Source: Fischerella sp. PCC 9605 (lineage in GTDB: Bacteria > Cyanobacteriota > Cyanobacteriia > Cyanobacteriales > Nostocaceae). From it: a stretch of 64,000 bases of DNA. Positions 26,570 through 37,530 of the stretch are shown here, piece by piece. The stretch is from contig NZ_KI912149.1 in the NCBI RefSeq assembly GCF_000517105.1, positions 260,712 to 324,711 on the forward strand, written 5' to 3'. The translations under genes were made by a program, and so were the position numbers. The notes under the pieces were generated by a model. The model searched no databases, was not told the DNA's origin, and was given only the letters and a program-made list of their open reading frames with translations. How positions within the stretch are numbered: the stretch's first letter is position 1; each line of letters opens with the position of its first letter.

Positions 26570-27136
26570 TGTAAAAGTAATGTTTGGTTATATTGGTTAT
26601 AAAACTTTAATTTTAGTTAATGCATTTAAGTAATTTATTTTACTTCTTCATGATTAACTTATGACCAGGAAATATTATGTACTTGGAGATTGTGACCAAT
26701 CTACTGTAGCAACAATTATGATTGATCCATTGTTGGCAGCTAAACAGCGATCGCACTTTCACTTCAAAACAAGCGATCGCACCGCAGATTGGCGTAAGTT
26801 AAACGAATATAGCGATGTTGGTAACGAATGTCTTGATGTTATCTATGAATGTCCTGATGTTAATAAGGAATGTCAAGACGTTTGTCACAAATGCCTTGAT
26901 GTTATCTATAGAATGTCTTGATGTTGGTGACGACAGCTTTAATGTTGGTAACAAAAGCTTTGGGCGTGTGACAAACACTAAAGCGATAGTAAGCGATCGC
27001 ATTCTCATATGACGCTAAAGTCAGCGATCGCACTGTTCACCCAAAATGAGCTTACCTTTTTCACCTGTTGAGAGTTTAGCCATGTTTACAGCTATGTAAT
27101 GAAGATGCGATCGCACAAGCGTATTCAAGTGACACA
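26570..27136. other. Intergenic region with tandem repeats, 567 bp
   Basis: Holds a 21-bp degenerate tandem array (separate entry) and five HIP1 octamers (around 26747, 26774, 26995, 27026, 27108). A weak 86-codon frame (26661-26921) runs through the array and yields heptapeptide repeats, but it shows no other sign of being a protein. No other gene seen. Confidence 0.6.
26811..26976. repeat. Degenerate 21-bp tandem repeat array
   Basis: About eight units of period 21 around TGTCTTGATGTTATCTATGA: full units at 26829, 26850, 26871, 26892, a 22-bp unit at 26913, then units at 26935 and 26956; a partial one starts at 26811. The conserved core is TTGATGTT. A period of 21 gives seven-residue repeats (ECLDVIY, ECPDVNK, ECQDVCH, KCLDVIY) in one frame; the 22-bp unit breaks the frame, arguing against coding. 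Confidence 0.75.
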
Positions 27137-28864
27137 TTAAAACAAAAAGTAGCGCTGTGCCATTGGCAAAACCGTTGCAGGTTCACAAGTTAGCAACTCC
27201 CCATCTGCCCTCACTTCATAAGTTTCCGGATCTACTTCGATGCGCGGTAATGCATCATTTAGCTTCATATCCCGCTTACTCAACTGACGTGTTCCAGAAA
27301 CCGCAACTGCTTGCTTGTGCAACCCTAACTGACTGGGAATTTCCCTTTCTAACGCTGCTTGCGAAACGAAAGTTAACGATGTGGCATTCTTAGCACCTGC
27401 AAAACTACCAAACATCGGGCGCATATGCACAGGTTGCGGCGTGGGAATACTAGCATTGGCATCGCCCATTTGTGACCATGCAATCATTCCACCTTTAATT
27501 ACTATCTCCGGCTTAACGCCAAAAAACGCCGGACGCCACAAACACAAATCTGCTAGTTTTCCCTCTTCGACTGAACCCACATACAGAGAAATGCCGTGAG
27601 CGATCGCTGGATTAATCGTATACTTGGCAACATATCTTTTTGCCCGAAAGTTATCCACTCTTAGCCCCTCTCCTTGTAGGAGAGGGGTTGGGGTGAGGTC
27701 TCCCCGTTGCACTTTCATTTTGTGCGCCGTCTGCCAGGTACGAATTATTACTTCTCCTACCCGTCCCATCGCCTGGGAATCGGAAGAAATCATACTAAAT
27801 GCACCTAAATCGTGCAAAATGTCTTCAGCAGCGATAGTTTCCCGGCGAATGCGCGACTCAGCAAACGCCACATCTTCAGCAATTCCCGGATCAAGGTGAT
27901 GACAAACCATCAACATATCCAGGTGTTCATCTAAAGTGTTGACGGTGTAAGGACGTGTAGGGTTAGTGGATGATGGTAAGACGTTCGTTTCACCACAAAC
28001 TTTGATAATATCCGGTGCGTGTCCGCCGCCTGCGCCTTCAGTGTGGTACGTGTGGATGACACGCTTTTTGAAGGCGGCGATGGTATCTTCCACAAACCCA
28101 GCTTCGTTGAGTGTATCAGTATGAATTGCCACCTGCACATCGTACTCATCAGCAACGTTGAGACAGGTATCAATCGCTGCGGGTGTGGTTCCCCAATCTT
28201 CGTGTAGTTTTAATCCTATCGCGCCCGCCACGACTTGTTCCACCAGTCCTCGCGGTTGGCTAGTATTACCTTTACCCAAAAATCCCAGGTTTACAGGGAA
28301 AGCATCAGCCGCTTGCAGCATTCGATAAATATTCCACGGCCCTGGTGTGCAAGTAGTAGCGTTTGTCCCTGTTGCGGGGCCAGTACCACCACCAATCATA
28401 GTGGTAATACCAGAAGCAATGGCTACTTCAATTTGTTGGGGGCAAATAAAATGAATGTGGGTGTCGATACCGCCAGCCGTAAGAATCATTCCTTCGCCAG
28501 CGACGGCTTCAGTACCAGGGCCAATAATAATATCTATATTGTTTTGAATATAAGGATTTCCAGCTTTACCAATTTTGAATATTTTGCCATCTTTAATGCC
28601 GATATCTGCTTTGACAATTCCCCACCAATCCAAAATCAAAGCATTAGTAATTACCATATCAACAGCACCAGCGGCGTTAGAAATGGGTGATTGGCCCATT
28701 CCGTCGCGAATGACTTTACCACCGCCGAATTTTACTTCGTCACCGTAGGTGGTGAAGTCTTGTTCGACTTCAATAAATAATTCTGTATCTGCAAGGCGGA
28801 TGCGATCGCCTACTGTGGGGCCATAGGTTTCTGCGTAAGCGCGGCGATCCATTCTATAACTCAT
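27137..28864 (-). CDS. ureC: Urease subunit alpha
   Basis: Catalytic subunit of the nickel urease, which hydrolyses urea to ammonia and CO2. Present are the Ni-binding HIHFICPQQ, the carbamylated Lys in [16 protein letters not shown], the [15 protein letters not shown] loop, and the mobile-flap Cys/His in MVCHHLDPG. Residues about 387-405 ([16 protein letters not shown]) replace the usual short acidic loop before [17 protein letters not shown] and are encoded by a hairpin repeat, so the protein carries a repeat-derived insertion. The 575-aa length is about normal. Last gene of ureD-A-B-C; accessory genes ureE, ureF and ureG needed for nickel insertion are not in this window. Confidence 0.97.
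   Translation of the reverse strand: MSYRMDRRAYAETYGPTVGDRIRLADTELFIEVEQDFTTYGDEVKFGGGKVIRDGMGQSPISNAAGAVDMVITNALILDWWGIVKADIGIKDGKIFKIGKAGNPYIQNNIDIIIGPGTEAVAGEGMILTAGGIDTHIHFICPQQIEVAIASGITTMIGGGTGPATGTNATTCTPGPWNIYRMLQAADAFPVNLGFLGKGNTSQPRGLVEQVVAGAIGLKLHEDWGTTPAAIDTCLNVADEYDVQVAIHTDTLNEAGFVEDTIAAFKKRVIHTYHTEGAGGGHAPDIIKVCGETNVLPSSTNPTRPYTVNTLDEHLDMLMVCHHLDPGIAEDVAFAESRIRRETIAAEDILHDLGAFSMISSDSQAMGRVGEVIIRTWQTAHKMKVQRGDLTPTPLLQGEGLRVDNFRAKRYVAKYTINPAIAHGISLYVGSVEEGKLADLCLWRPAFFGVKPEIVIKGGMIAWSQMGDANASIPTPQPVHMRPMFGSFAGAKNATSLTFVSQAALEREIPSQLGLHKQAVAVSGTRQLSKRDMKLNDALPRIEVDPETYEVRADGELLTCEPATVLPMAQRYFLF
27665..27698. repeat. Hairpin repeat in frame inside ureC
   Basis: Perfect 10-bp stem CCCCTCTCCT / AGGAGAGGGG (27665-27674 and 27678-27687) followed by TTGGGGTGAGG, the standard Nostocales intergenic element that translates as [11 protein letters not shown] on the minus strand. 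Confidence 0.85.
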
Positions 28865-28930
28865 GTTAACTCCTGAATATTTTTTAACGCAGAGGCACGC
28901 AAAGGAAAACGCAGAGGGACGCAGAGGGTT

Positions 28931-29236
28931 TTAGAGTTGTCCGTTAATTCTGCTGTTGAAGCCGTAGACTTGGCGTGTACCAGCTAAGGGGACGAGAGTC
29001 ACTTCTTTTTCGTCGCCTGGTTCAAAGCGGACTGCTGTTCCGGCGGGGATATCGAGACGCATTCCTCGTGCTTGTTCTCTATCGAAGTTTAACGCAGCGT
29101 TGACTTCAAAAAAGTGAAAGTGAGAACCAATTTGTATGGGGCGATCGCCTGTATTTGACACTCGCAATTTTACAGTCAGACGCCCTATATTTAGTTCAAT
29201 TTCTCCTGCTGGTGTAATTATTTCTCCTGGAATCAT
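28931..29236 (-). CDS. ureB: Urease subunit beta
   Basis: Structural subunit of the urease heterotrimer. The 101-aa protein has the diagnostic [20 protein letters not shown]-terminus, [21 protein letters not shown] and [16 protein letters not shown]. It lies 20 nt downstream of ureA and about 66 nt before ureC, all on the same strand. Confidence 0.97.
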   Translation of the reverse strand: MIPGEIITPAGEIELNIGRLTVKLRVSNTGDRPIQIGSHFHFFEVNAALNFDREQARGMRLDIPAGTAVRFEPGDEKEVTLVPLAGTRQVYGFNSRINGQL

Positions 29237-29255
29237 GGATAAATCCTATATAAAA

Positions 29256-29561
29256 CTAATCACGAATTGGGTTATGCACTGTCACCAACTTCGTACCATC
29301 AGGAAAAGTCGCTTCCACTTGCACTTCATGCACCATTTCTGGCACACCTTCCATGACATCATCTCGCCTCAACAGCGTAGTACCGTAACTCATTAATTCT
29401 GCTACAGTATGCCCATCTCTCGCACCCTCTAAAATAGCAGCAGAAATATAAGCAATAGCTTCTGGATAATTCAATTTCAAACCTCTTGCCTTGCGTCTTT
29501 CTGCAAGCATTGCAGCAGTAAAAATCAGCAGTTTGTCTTTCTCTTGCGGCGTCAGTTGCAT
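29256..29561 (-). CDS. ureA: Urease subunit gamma
   Basis: Smallest urease subunit, 101 aa: [73 protein letters not shown] and VTVHNPI are all family signatures. It sits 33 nt downstream of ureD and 19 nt upstream of ureB; AGGGAG precedes the ATG on the coding strand. Confidence 0.97.
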   Translation of the reverse strand: MQLTPQEKDKLLIFTAAMLAERRKARGLKLNYPEAIAYISAAILEGARDGHTVAELMSYGTTLLRRDDVMEGVPEMVHEVQVEATFPDGTKLVTVHNPIRD

Positions 29562-29594
29562 TTCCTAAACTCCCTTGGTGACTTGGTGAGTCCA

Positions 29595-30485
29595 CTAAAT
29601 CTGCCAAACTCTAGGTATGCAGTTACCACGATTTAAAAAAGACATGCGTAATAACTGCCAAACACCGATAAACCAGTGTCTCACCTCAGCAGTAGAAGAA
29701 CCACGATATCGACACAAAAATCCATGTTCTAAACGAGTAACGCCTATTTGGGAAGAGAGGGGGAGGGGAAGAGAGGGCGAAGGGGGGATAGGTTGCCAAA
29801 TATTCCTTGCTTTCTCAATGATTTCCACAGAAACAGCACTTCCTACCCAAACTAAACTACCCACTACTGGTTGTCCTGCCAAGCCGTGGGGACTGTAGAA
29901 AATTTCTTCACTACCAGGAACCCATTGTCTATCTATCCACAAAGGTTTACCTTGCTGCCAAATTTCAGTATTACTGCGCCACTCTCCCTGCAAAAATTTC
30001 TCTCCCCTAGCACTGCGACCAAACCTAGTAATTTCCCAGCTTAAATAGCTAGCTCCGGTAGTTAATTCTACTCGTAAATCTTGCCGATACAACGCACTGT
30101 TAAAGACTATTGTTTCTTGCGGTATCCACTCCAAACAAGCACCTGCATCAACTTTTATCTCGATAGTTTGTCTTGCAGTCGTGCCGTTACTGCGATATAT
30201 CTTTCCAGCAGCAGCTGTTGTAATTAAGGCTTGGGCGTTGGGTTGGAGGTGGAGGTGATAAGAAAGGCGATCGCCTCCCACCACACCCCCAGCAGTATGT
30301 AAAATTACGCTATGACAAACTTCCTGCCCCTCTGGGTAAAATGGGCGTTGCACCTTCAGCGGTGCTTGATTGCGATTAAAAATTAGCTGCGTTCCACTTT
30401 GGCTATGGGCATATACTAGATTAAGTTTGCCATGCCAGCCGTTTACGGGTTTTGCTGTTGTTTGAGAGTTACACGATTGATTCAC
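29595..30485 (-). CDS. ureD: Urease accessory protein UreD
   Basis: Scaffold for the UreD-UreF-UreG complex that delivers nickel to apo-urease. Signatures include WHGKLNLVYAHSQSGTQLIF, LHTAGGVVGGDRLSYHLHLQPNAQALITTAAAGKIYRS, LEWIPQETIVF and GRSARGEKF. Residues about 232-246 (IPPSPSLPLPLSSQ) are Ser/Pro/Leu-only and encoded by a purine-rich tract of intergenic type (about 29748-29795), again a likely repeat insertion. First gene of ureDABC; its promoter must lie in the short gap to 30514 or further upstream. Confidence 0.95.
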   Translation of the reverse strand: MNQSCNSQTTAKPVNGWHGKLNLVYAHSQSGTQLIFNRNQAPLKVQRPFYPEGQEVCHSVILHTAGGVVGGDRLSYHLHLQPNAQALITTAAAGKIYRSNGTTARQTIEIKVDAGACLEWIPQETIVFNSALYRQDLRVELTTGASYLSWEITRFGRSARGEKFLQGEWRSNTEIWQQGKPLWIDRQWVPGSEEIFYSPHGLAGQPVVGSLVWVGSAVSVEIIEKARNIWQPIPPSPSLPLPLSSQIGVTRLEHGFLCRYRGSSTAEVRHWFIGVWQLLRMSFLNRGNCIPRVWQI

Positions 30486-30513
30486 AAGTGAGATTATTGA
30501 CTATTTTTTATGA

Positions 30514-31843
30514 TTAAATATGAGCTTTTTTGGCTAATATGACATAATCATCTAGAGTATAATGTAACTGATTCTTCTGAGCTAGATACTTCTTAATCAT
30601 TGGTCTCATATGTAATTGCTTAGGCAATTTATCTAGTGCAAATTTTCCGAATTCAGCACTTCCAAGTGGTGTTCTTAAACTTGTAGATGTAAGATATTTA
30701 TAAGATACTAAATCCAATCCAAGCTCTGTAACAAATTTACTCACAAGCTTTTTTTCTTGATTGTGGTCTTCAACTTGGTAAGCATCGTAGATTTTGAATA
30801 ACTTTTTGTCTTGTACAATGAGCAGTACATAACCTTGGGGCTTCAGGCTAGCAGCAAATATTTGCTTATAAATACTGTTTGCTTGAATTCTTTTTATCGG
30901 ATCTGAAAAGAAACAGTGGGAAATTACGATAAAATCAAAAAACCCTTCCGGTATATTACTTGAATTATAATTCCAAGTAAATATGTCGTCAGTCACAAAA
31001 CGAAAGAAAGCATTTACCAAACTTTTCTGAGATTCTATATATTTTCGCCAAAATTGTAAACCTCGAAACTGGAATGCAACTTGCTTTTCTAACGAATAGT
31101 TAAGATATATGCATTTGTGGAATACAGAAAAAGCCGCTTGTACTTTGTAAAAATAAAGCTAGACCATAAGCAACTGTTCCTGGTCCTGCTGCAATATCAA
31201 GGATGTTAATTTTAGTTGGTAGTAAGCCTGCTTCATAGATAATAAACCAAGCTAAATAAAGACAATATACATTTTCTAAAAAATACTTCATAAAGTAGAC
31301 ATGGGGCGTCAAACTAAAACGATAGTCTGGGTCTTGTCCATTCTTTAAATGATTAATATCTTCCAAAGCATCTTCTAACTTAACTATGAGCTGCTTCTCG
31401 GGTATCTTACTAAATTCTTCTTTGAGATATTCAACTAATTTTGCTTCAAAATCATCAAATATCTGTTGAACGATACCCGTGCATTGCAGTTTGTTTTCAT
31501 CATGCTGTATTAAATTAAATTGTTTGTATACATATTTAATAAATTCTTGGTCTCTCTTTAATATAAGATTATTTTGCTGTTCATAAGCGATTTCGACATT
31601 TAAATTTTCTAGTCGCTGTAATGCTTCGTTGAGTTTCCCACTTAAATTATCTGCCTCTTTTTTATATTGTTGCGAATAACGTTCAACCTGAATTTTATCT
31701 CTAAATAGTCTTTCTAACCATGAAAATTTTGCCCCTGATTTTTGAATATCTTGCAAAATTTGCACAGCAAGTCGGGTATCTCCCTTGATAAGTGCTGACT
31801 TGAACTGCTGACTTCGCCACCAATTCAAAATAGGATTACTCAT
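30514..31843 (-). pseudogene. Coiled-coil SAM methyltransferase, frameshifted
   Basis: Two consecutive frames make one protein. The 5' part (31843 to 31100) has an N-terminal helical region, a coiled coil (about residues 45-85, NLSGKLNEALQRLENLNVEIAY), and the SAM-binding motif ILDIAAGPGTVAYGLALFL, ending IPQMHIS-stop. In the next frame the sequence continues without interruption as NYSLEKQVAFQFRGLQFWRKYIE, then through 31020-30514 (FDFIVISHCFF, LKPQGYVLLIVQ), the rest of a class I methyltransferase. One extra base near 31098-31100 restores the frame, so this is either a real disruption or a sequencing error. Substrate unknown. Its first 8 nt overlap the radical SAM gene, implying translational coupling. 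Confidence 0.75.
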
Positions 31844-32762
31844 AACTAAATCCCTCTTTACCTTCCTTGATTTCTACACCTTCAAGTATAGAAATTAACT
31901 TTTTCTTAAATTTCATATAGTTTATGTTTTCATCATCGTACCACCAAGCGTATTTACGCTTAATTTCTTCAGCTTCTTGCCGAGTTGATGCTACAAGAGA
32001 ACGATTATGACTAGGGTGAAAATCCTGAATTACAACTCGATCGGCAATCCTGAGCTTTTCAATAAAAATGACTTCTTCATCTGATAATGTAGGGAGTAGA
32101 GGCGTAATCGTAATAGAGATTTTGGGAATAAAACCTTTAAAAGGATCAATGCTTTGTTTAATTTTTTTAACCGCATTGATTCTGGCTTTAATACTCGGCG
32201 ATTGCGGTTCAAAATCTCTTCTCACCGATTCACTACCAGTGGGAATGCTCATATTAATTCTTAACCGCTGAAACCTTTGTAAATAATCAATATCTCGGGT
32301 GATAATTGGGCTACGAGTTTGAATTACCAGCGTTGGAGTCGGAAAAAAATCAAGCATAATTCCCAACAACCTGCGAGTCAACTGATATTTAGACTCAATT
32401 GGTTGATAAGGATCAGTAACACTGCTCATGTAAATTTTAGGAGACTGTTTGGGATTTTTCTTGTACCAGCTTTCCAATTCTTTCTCTAAAATTTCTGCTG
32501 CATTTTCTTTGAAAATTACCCATTTGCCCCAGTCTTGACGCATTTTTGTATTAGGACTAAATGCTGCGGCATAGCAATAACTGCATCCGTATTGACAACC
32601 CCGATAAGGATTCAGAGTAAAATCATAAGCAGCGATGAAACCAGTTGCTTTTGTCAACAGAGCTTTTATATTTTGGTCATAAACATTGATATCTCCAAAC
32701 TTTTCTCGAACTAATTTTGTAGGAGTATTTTCACAATATCCTTCATACTGTGGTTTCGCCAT
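31836..32762 (-). CDS. Radical SAM protein of the SplB-like (COG1533) group
   Basis: A 308-aa radical SAM enzyme. The cluster motif is Cys56, Cys60, Cys63 in YRGCQYGCSYCYA, the CxxxCxxC that binds the [4Fe-4S] and SAM. The spacing, the FKENAAEILEKEL and SVTDPYQPIESKYQLTR segments and IQTRSPIITRDID are typical of the spore photolyase-like/Rv2578c group, which is widespread outside spore formers with unknown substrates. The last 8 nt overlap the start of the methyltransferase downstream, so the two are one transcription unit. Codon use is AT-rich relative to the flanking urease and groEL genes, fitting an accessory region. Confidence 0.88.
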   Translation of the reverse strand: MAKPQYEGYCENTPTKLVREKFGDINVYDQNIKALLTKATGFIAAYDFTLNPYRGCQYGCSYCYAAAFSPNTKMRQDWGKWVIFKENAAEILEKELESWYKKNPKQSPKIYMSSVTDPYQPIESKYQLTRRLLGIMLDFFPTPTLVIQTRSPIITRDIDYLQRFQRLRINMSIPTGSESVRRDFEPQSPSIKARINAVKKIKQSIDPFKGFIPKISITITPLLPTLSDEEVIFIEKLRIADRVVIQDFHPSHNRSLVASTRQEAEEIKRKYAWWYDDENINYMKFKKKLISILEGVEIKEGKEGFSYE

Positions 32763-32900
32763 TTTAAAATGTGATAATTATCATCAACCATAAACTTATA
32801 AACTTGTAGAGTGCATTAACGCAGTGTAATTGACCCTGAGATAGCGATGTGTTACAGCAAGCTAACACTCCCTACTTTTTATAATTCCCATTTTTAAGTT

Positions 32901-33680
32901 TTAATTTTTTATTGGCTCTGCCAGGTGTACGCTGGTACGATAAACCATGTAAACAAAAGCACGCTCATCGCAAAAGCGCTGATACAATTCTTGCAAACTC
33001 GAAATCAGTTGTTCGTATGCTTCTCCTGCACGCGGGACGTAGGAAGCACTTGTTGCACGGCCGATAAGTCCAGTTAAGTCTAATTCGTGCCGATAAACAA
33101 ACGTATACTCACGAACATTAACAAAATGCTTCGTCCCTAACAGTGGTTCCACCGTCTTCATCCGTGACTCTGCTGGGTGATGATTCGATGCTGCACGTAC
33201 CAAGCGGTTATATTCCGCAGTTAAAGCATCTTCTTTGTCGCGGTTATTCCACACCACAGCTAACCGTCCCGATGGTTTAAGAATACGGCGAAACTCCGAT
33301 AAAGTTGGCTCAGGGTTGAACCAGTGAAAGGCTTGAAAACAGGTTACTAAATCAACAGATGCGTCGCTTAGGTTAGTAACTTCTGCTGTTCCATCTCGAA
33401 ATTCGACTAAAGGATGAGGTTCAGCTGCTTCTCTCATCGCCGTGTTTGGTTCAATAGCAATTACACTAACACCGCGTTCCGCCAACAACCGTGAAGAAAT
33501 TCCTGTACCAGCACCTATATCTGCTGCGACGAGTTGAGAGGGAGGTGCTAATCCTTCCAAGATTTTATCAATTGCTGCGGCTGGGTAACTTGGTCGGTAT
33601 TTTACATAATCATCAACTCTGTCGGAGAAGCGAGTCAGGGGGTTGAGTGTGTGTAGAGGTGTTTCGGGGTTGGTTGTCAT
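32901..33680 (-). CDS. Class I SAM-dependent methyltransferase
   Basis: A 259-aa methyltransferase with motif I VAADIGAGTGISSRLLAERG, the acidic end of strand 2 in VIAIEPNTAMREAA, post-I DGTAEVTNL, motif II VDLVTCFQAFHWFNPE and motif III ILKPSGRLAVVWNNRD. The fold and the QAFHWF sequence resemble small-molecule methyltransferases of the UbiE/trans-aconitate-like group. The substrate is unknown. It is separated from the radical SAM gene by about 140 nt and probably is an independent unit. Confidence 0.87.
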   Translation of the reverse strand: MTTNPETPLHTLNPLTRFSDRVDDYVKYRPSYPAAAIDKILEGLAPPSQLVAADIGAGTGISSRLLAERGVSVIAIEPNTAMREAAEPHPLVEFRDGTAEVTNLSDASVDLVTCFQAFHWFNPEPTLSEFRRILKPSGRLAVVWNNRDKEDALTAEYNRLVRAASNHHPAESRMKTVEPLLGTKHFVNVREYTFVYRHELDLTGLIGRATSASYVPRAGEAYEQLISSLQELYQRFCDERAFVYMVYRTSVHLAEPIKN

Positions 33681-33905
33681 GGGTGTGAGGTAATAAACCG
33701 CAAACGTAAGAGAGGACGCACAGAGAATTGGAAGAGTGCGATCGCGCTATTTAAATCTACTATTTAAGTTAAGCCGTAAACCTTGATAAAAATTGACGAA
33801 TAAATTCTGTTTAAATTGGCAAAATTCCGTATCTACTCTGAACATAGGTACTTGAACTTGATGATAATCTGTATTAATTTAAACATCATCTTATGGTTCA
33901 GTTGT

Positions 33906-35039
33906 ATGTATTATGCAAAGTCTATATTAGATGGTGGTAGGATTGTTTGTGCTGATGATGCAGATTACTCCTTTTACCTAGAGGAGGGGCTGGTTTGTCT
34001 GGAATGCAATAGAGATGTTCATTTAAGAAACGGAAACGAAAAAAAAGCTCATTTTGCTCATCATAAAGCTGTTGATGAAAGTGATAGAGAATGCTCATTA
34101 AGAGTTACAGGCTATAGTCAAGATTGGAGTAGTTTAACTTTTGAAGGGAAAGGTCAAAGGCGAAAACTATTCCACAAATACTTTTTAAGTCTGCTCGCAA
34201 TGAACTATCTCGATTTCTACACGACAATTAAAATTATTAGACATAAAATCAATATCATAAAATTAGAAGATATAACACAAAAATTATGCGATTATTTTTG
34301 TGATAATAAGGATATTTTAATACGTGAATGCCGTTATATAGCTGAGAAAAATTATGACAATAGCTTATTACTTCAAAAGTTAATTGCTTGCGAAGCTATA
34401 GATTACTTATGTGTACCATCTAGCAAAAGCTTGTTGGAGCAGTTAATTCATTACAGCATCTATAAATGTTTTGATTCCTTACCTCATGATTTAAATACTG
34501 CTCTAGCTCAAATTAGACCTGCTGATATTTGCCAAAAAGTAAAGCAGATTATTCTTGAAACTCCTTGGTTATCCACTTTTTCACAGGAAGTAGACAGAAA
34601 TATTCATAGTCGTGTCAAGTCAAATCTAAAATCATATGCACTGCCACAACAACATTTTAAAGAAAAAGGATTAAGTTCAGCTATTCATGATTTACTTGAT
34701 ACTGAGAGCGATGCTTTGCCCCTATTTTATGACAATTTTTTAAATTTAAAATTATACTTAGACTGTTTAGTTATATATTTGTTATTTCCTAATGATTTAT
34801 CTCGTAAAAATCCGATAGCTAAAATAACCGATTTTCATATTGATAAACTTAGCAAATCAATAATTATTGATTGGGAATTTATTGCTATTAATCTTGGAAT
34901 TAATACAGATAACTATCTGAAACAATATAATAAATGGCAACCAGAAATTGAGTACTTCTTGAGATTAAAAATGAAAACTAATTTTCCTATAAAGTTTAAT
35001 TTGATATCAGGTAGTAGTCTTCAAAAGAAAAAAATTTAA
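33906..35039 (+). CDS. CoiA-like zinc-domain protein, orphan
   Basis: The N-terminus resembles the CoiA zinc domain: MYYAKSILDGGRIVCADDAD, then C31LEC34 and H49FAH52 with C63, the C-x2-C...HFAH arrangement seen in competence protein CoiA and related nuclease-associated proteins. The following RRKLFHKYFLSLL may begin the helical/nuclease part, but I cannot point to a complete catalytic motif. The remaining 250 residues are helical, Leu/Ile/Lys-rich and unrecognised. The frame is open from 33816; ATG 33906 fits the conserved start (377 aa). It is strongly AT-rich, with no partner genes, between a methyltransferase and groEL: a likely horizontally acquired gene. Role in DNA uptake or defence is speculation. 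Confidence 0.65.
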   Translation: MYYAKSILDGGRIVCADDADYSFYLEEGLVCLECNRDVHLRNGNEKKAHFAHHKAVDESDRECSLRVTGYSQDWSSLTFEGKGQRRKLFHKYFLSLLAMNYLDFYTTIKIIRHKINIIKLEDITQKLCDYFCDNKDILIRECRYIAEKNYDNSLLLQKLIACEAIDYLCVPSSKSLLEQLIHYSIYKCFDSLPHDLNTALAQIRPADICQKVKQIILETPWLSTFSQEVDRNIHSRVKSNLKSYALPQQHFKEKGLSSAIHDLLDTESDALPLFYDNFLNLKLYLDCLVIYLLFPNDLSRKNPIAKITDFHIDKLSKSIIIDWEFIAINLGINTDNYLKQYNKWQPEIEYFLRLKMKTNFPIKFNLISGSSLQKKKI

Positions 35040-35202
35040 TATCAAAATAGGCTTGAATTCAAAATAGGTATGTATTTTACATTATTTAACTGCATTTGAG
35101 ACTAAGTATCTCATAGGTCTATTCTCACTATCGAGCAAGGGTTTCAGATATATGCCCAAATTTCTAAAGTCCCATTGGTAATTTGTATACCGTTTAAAAC
35201 AA

Positions 35203-35237
35203 AAAACAGCAGCCTCCATAAGGGAAGCAGCTGTTTT
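35203..35237 (-). terminator. Intrinsic terminator of groESL
   Basis: Arms AAAACAGCAGCCTCC and GGAAGCAGCTGTTTTT pair with two mismatches around ATAAG; on the groEL strand the hairpin is followed by a T-run (TGTTTTTTGTTTT). Located about 30 nt past the groEL stop. Confidence 0.8.
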
Positions 35238-35264
35238 TAAAGTTTATGTAACTACAGAGTAGTA

Positions 35265-37004
<1,740 letters not shown>

Positions 37005-37316
37005 CTAAGAAACGATCGCTAAAATGTCTTTTTCAGAAAGCAAGACATATTCGTCGGTTCCCAGCTTGATGTCGGTACCAGCGTACTTGGAGTAGAGAAC
37101 TTTGTCCCCTACTTTCACATCCATTGGCTGACGAGAACCGTCATCTTTGACTTTGCCATCACCAATAGCAACTACTTCGCCGACTTGGGGCTTTTCTTTA
37201 GCGGTGTCGGGCAAATACAGACCACCAGCGGTCTTTTCTTCAGAGGCGCTCACTTTCACAAAAACGCGATCGCCTAAAGGTTTAACTGTAGAAACGCTTA
37301 GAGATACAGCTGCCAT
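37005..37316 (-). CDS. groS: Co-chaperonin GroES
   Basis: 10-kDa cap of the GroEL ring. The 103-aa protein starts at ATG 37316 ([22 protein letters not shown]) and shows the mobile-loop [28 protein letters not shown] and the [17 protein letters not shown] strand. The frame opens earlier at 37346, but those residues overlap the CIRCE operator and are not coding. First gene of groES-groEL. Confidence 0.98.
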   Translation of the reverse strand: MAAVSLSVSTVKPLGDRVFVKVSASEEKTAGGLYLPDTAKEKPQVGEVVAIGDGKVKDDGSRQPMDVKVGDKVLYSKYAGTDIKLGTDEYVLLSEKDILAIVS

Positions 37317-37333
37317 ACGAATTTCGTGCCTTG

Positions 37334-37360
37334 TTAGCACTCTCAACTCCTGAGTGCTAA
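37334..37360 (-). promoter_or_regulatory. CIRCE operator (HrcA site) upstream of groES
   Basis: Exact consensus inverted repeat TTAGCACTC-N9-GAGTGCTAA (37334-37342 and 37352-37360). HrcA repressor binds this element and releases it on heat shock. It ends 18 nt before the groES ATG, so it lies in the 5' untranslated region. Confidence 0.97.
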
Positions 37361-37388
37361 TTTAGCGAAAGGCAGTGTCTCATGGCAA
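37360..37388 (-). promoter_or_regulatory. Candidate groESL promoter
   Basis: On the groES strand, TTGCCA (37388-37383) and CTAAAT (37365-37360) are separated by 17 nt, with the -10 abutting CIRCE. The geometry places the operator at the transcription start, as expected for HrcA control. Confidence 0.6.
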
Positions 37389-37465
37389 CATTTGAGCTTG
37401 TACGGGTTTCCGAACTCTTGAAGAGGAAAGGGGGAGTGGGAGAGTGGGGGAATAGAAGAAACAAC

Positions 37466-37530
37466 CAATAACAAATGACCAATGACTATTGACTAATGAC
37501 TATTGACTATTGACTATTGACTATTGACTT
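37466..37530. repeat. ACTATTG heptanucleotide tandem array
   Basis: At least five consecutive ACTATTG units (37501-37530) preceded by variant ACCAATG/ACTAATG units; a clear short tandemly repeated repetitive (STRR) array as described for Nostoc relatives. Confidence 0.85.

Noticed and set aside
26661-26921. Open frame of 86 codons with heptapeptide repeats
   Set aside because: It follows from the 21-bp repeat period and is broken by a 22-bp unit; no start signal or similarity.
30514-31020. Separate small protein gene at the methyltransferase 3' half
   Set aside because: The upstream frame connects to it without a start signal; it is the continuation of the frameshifted gene.
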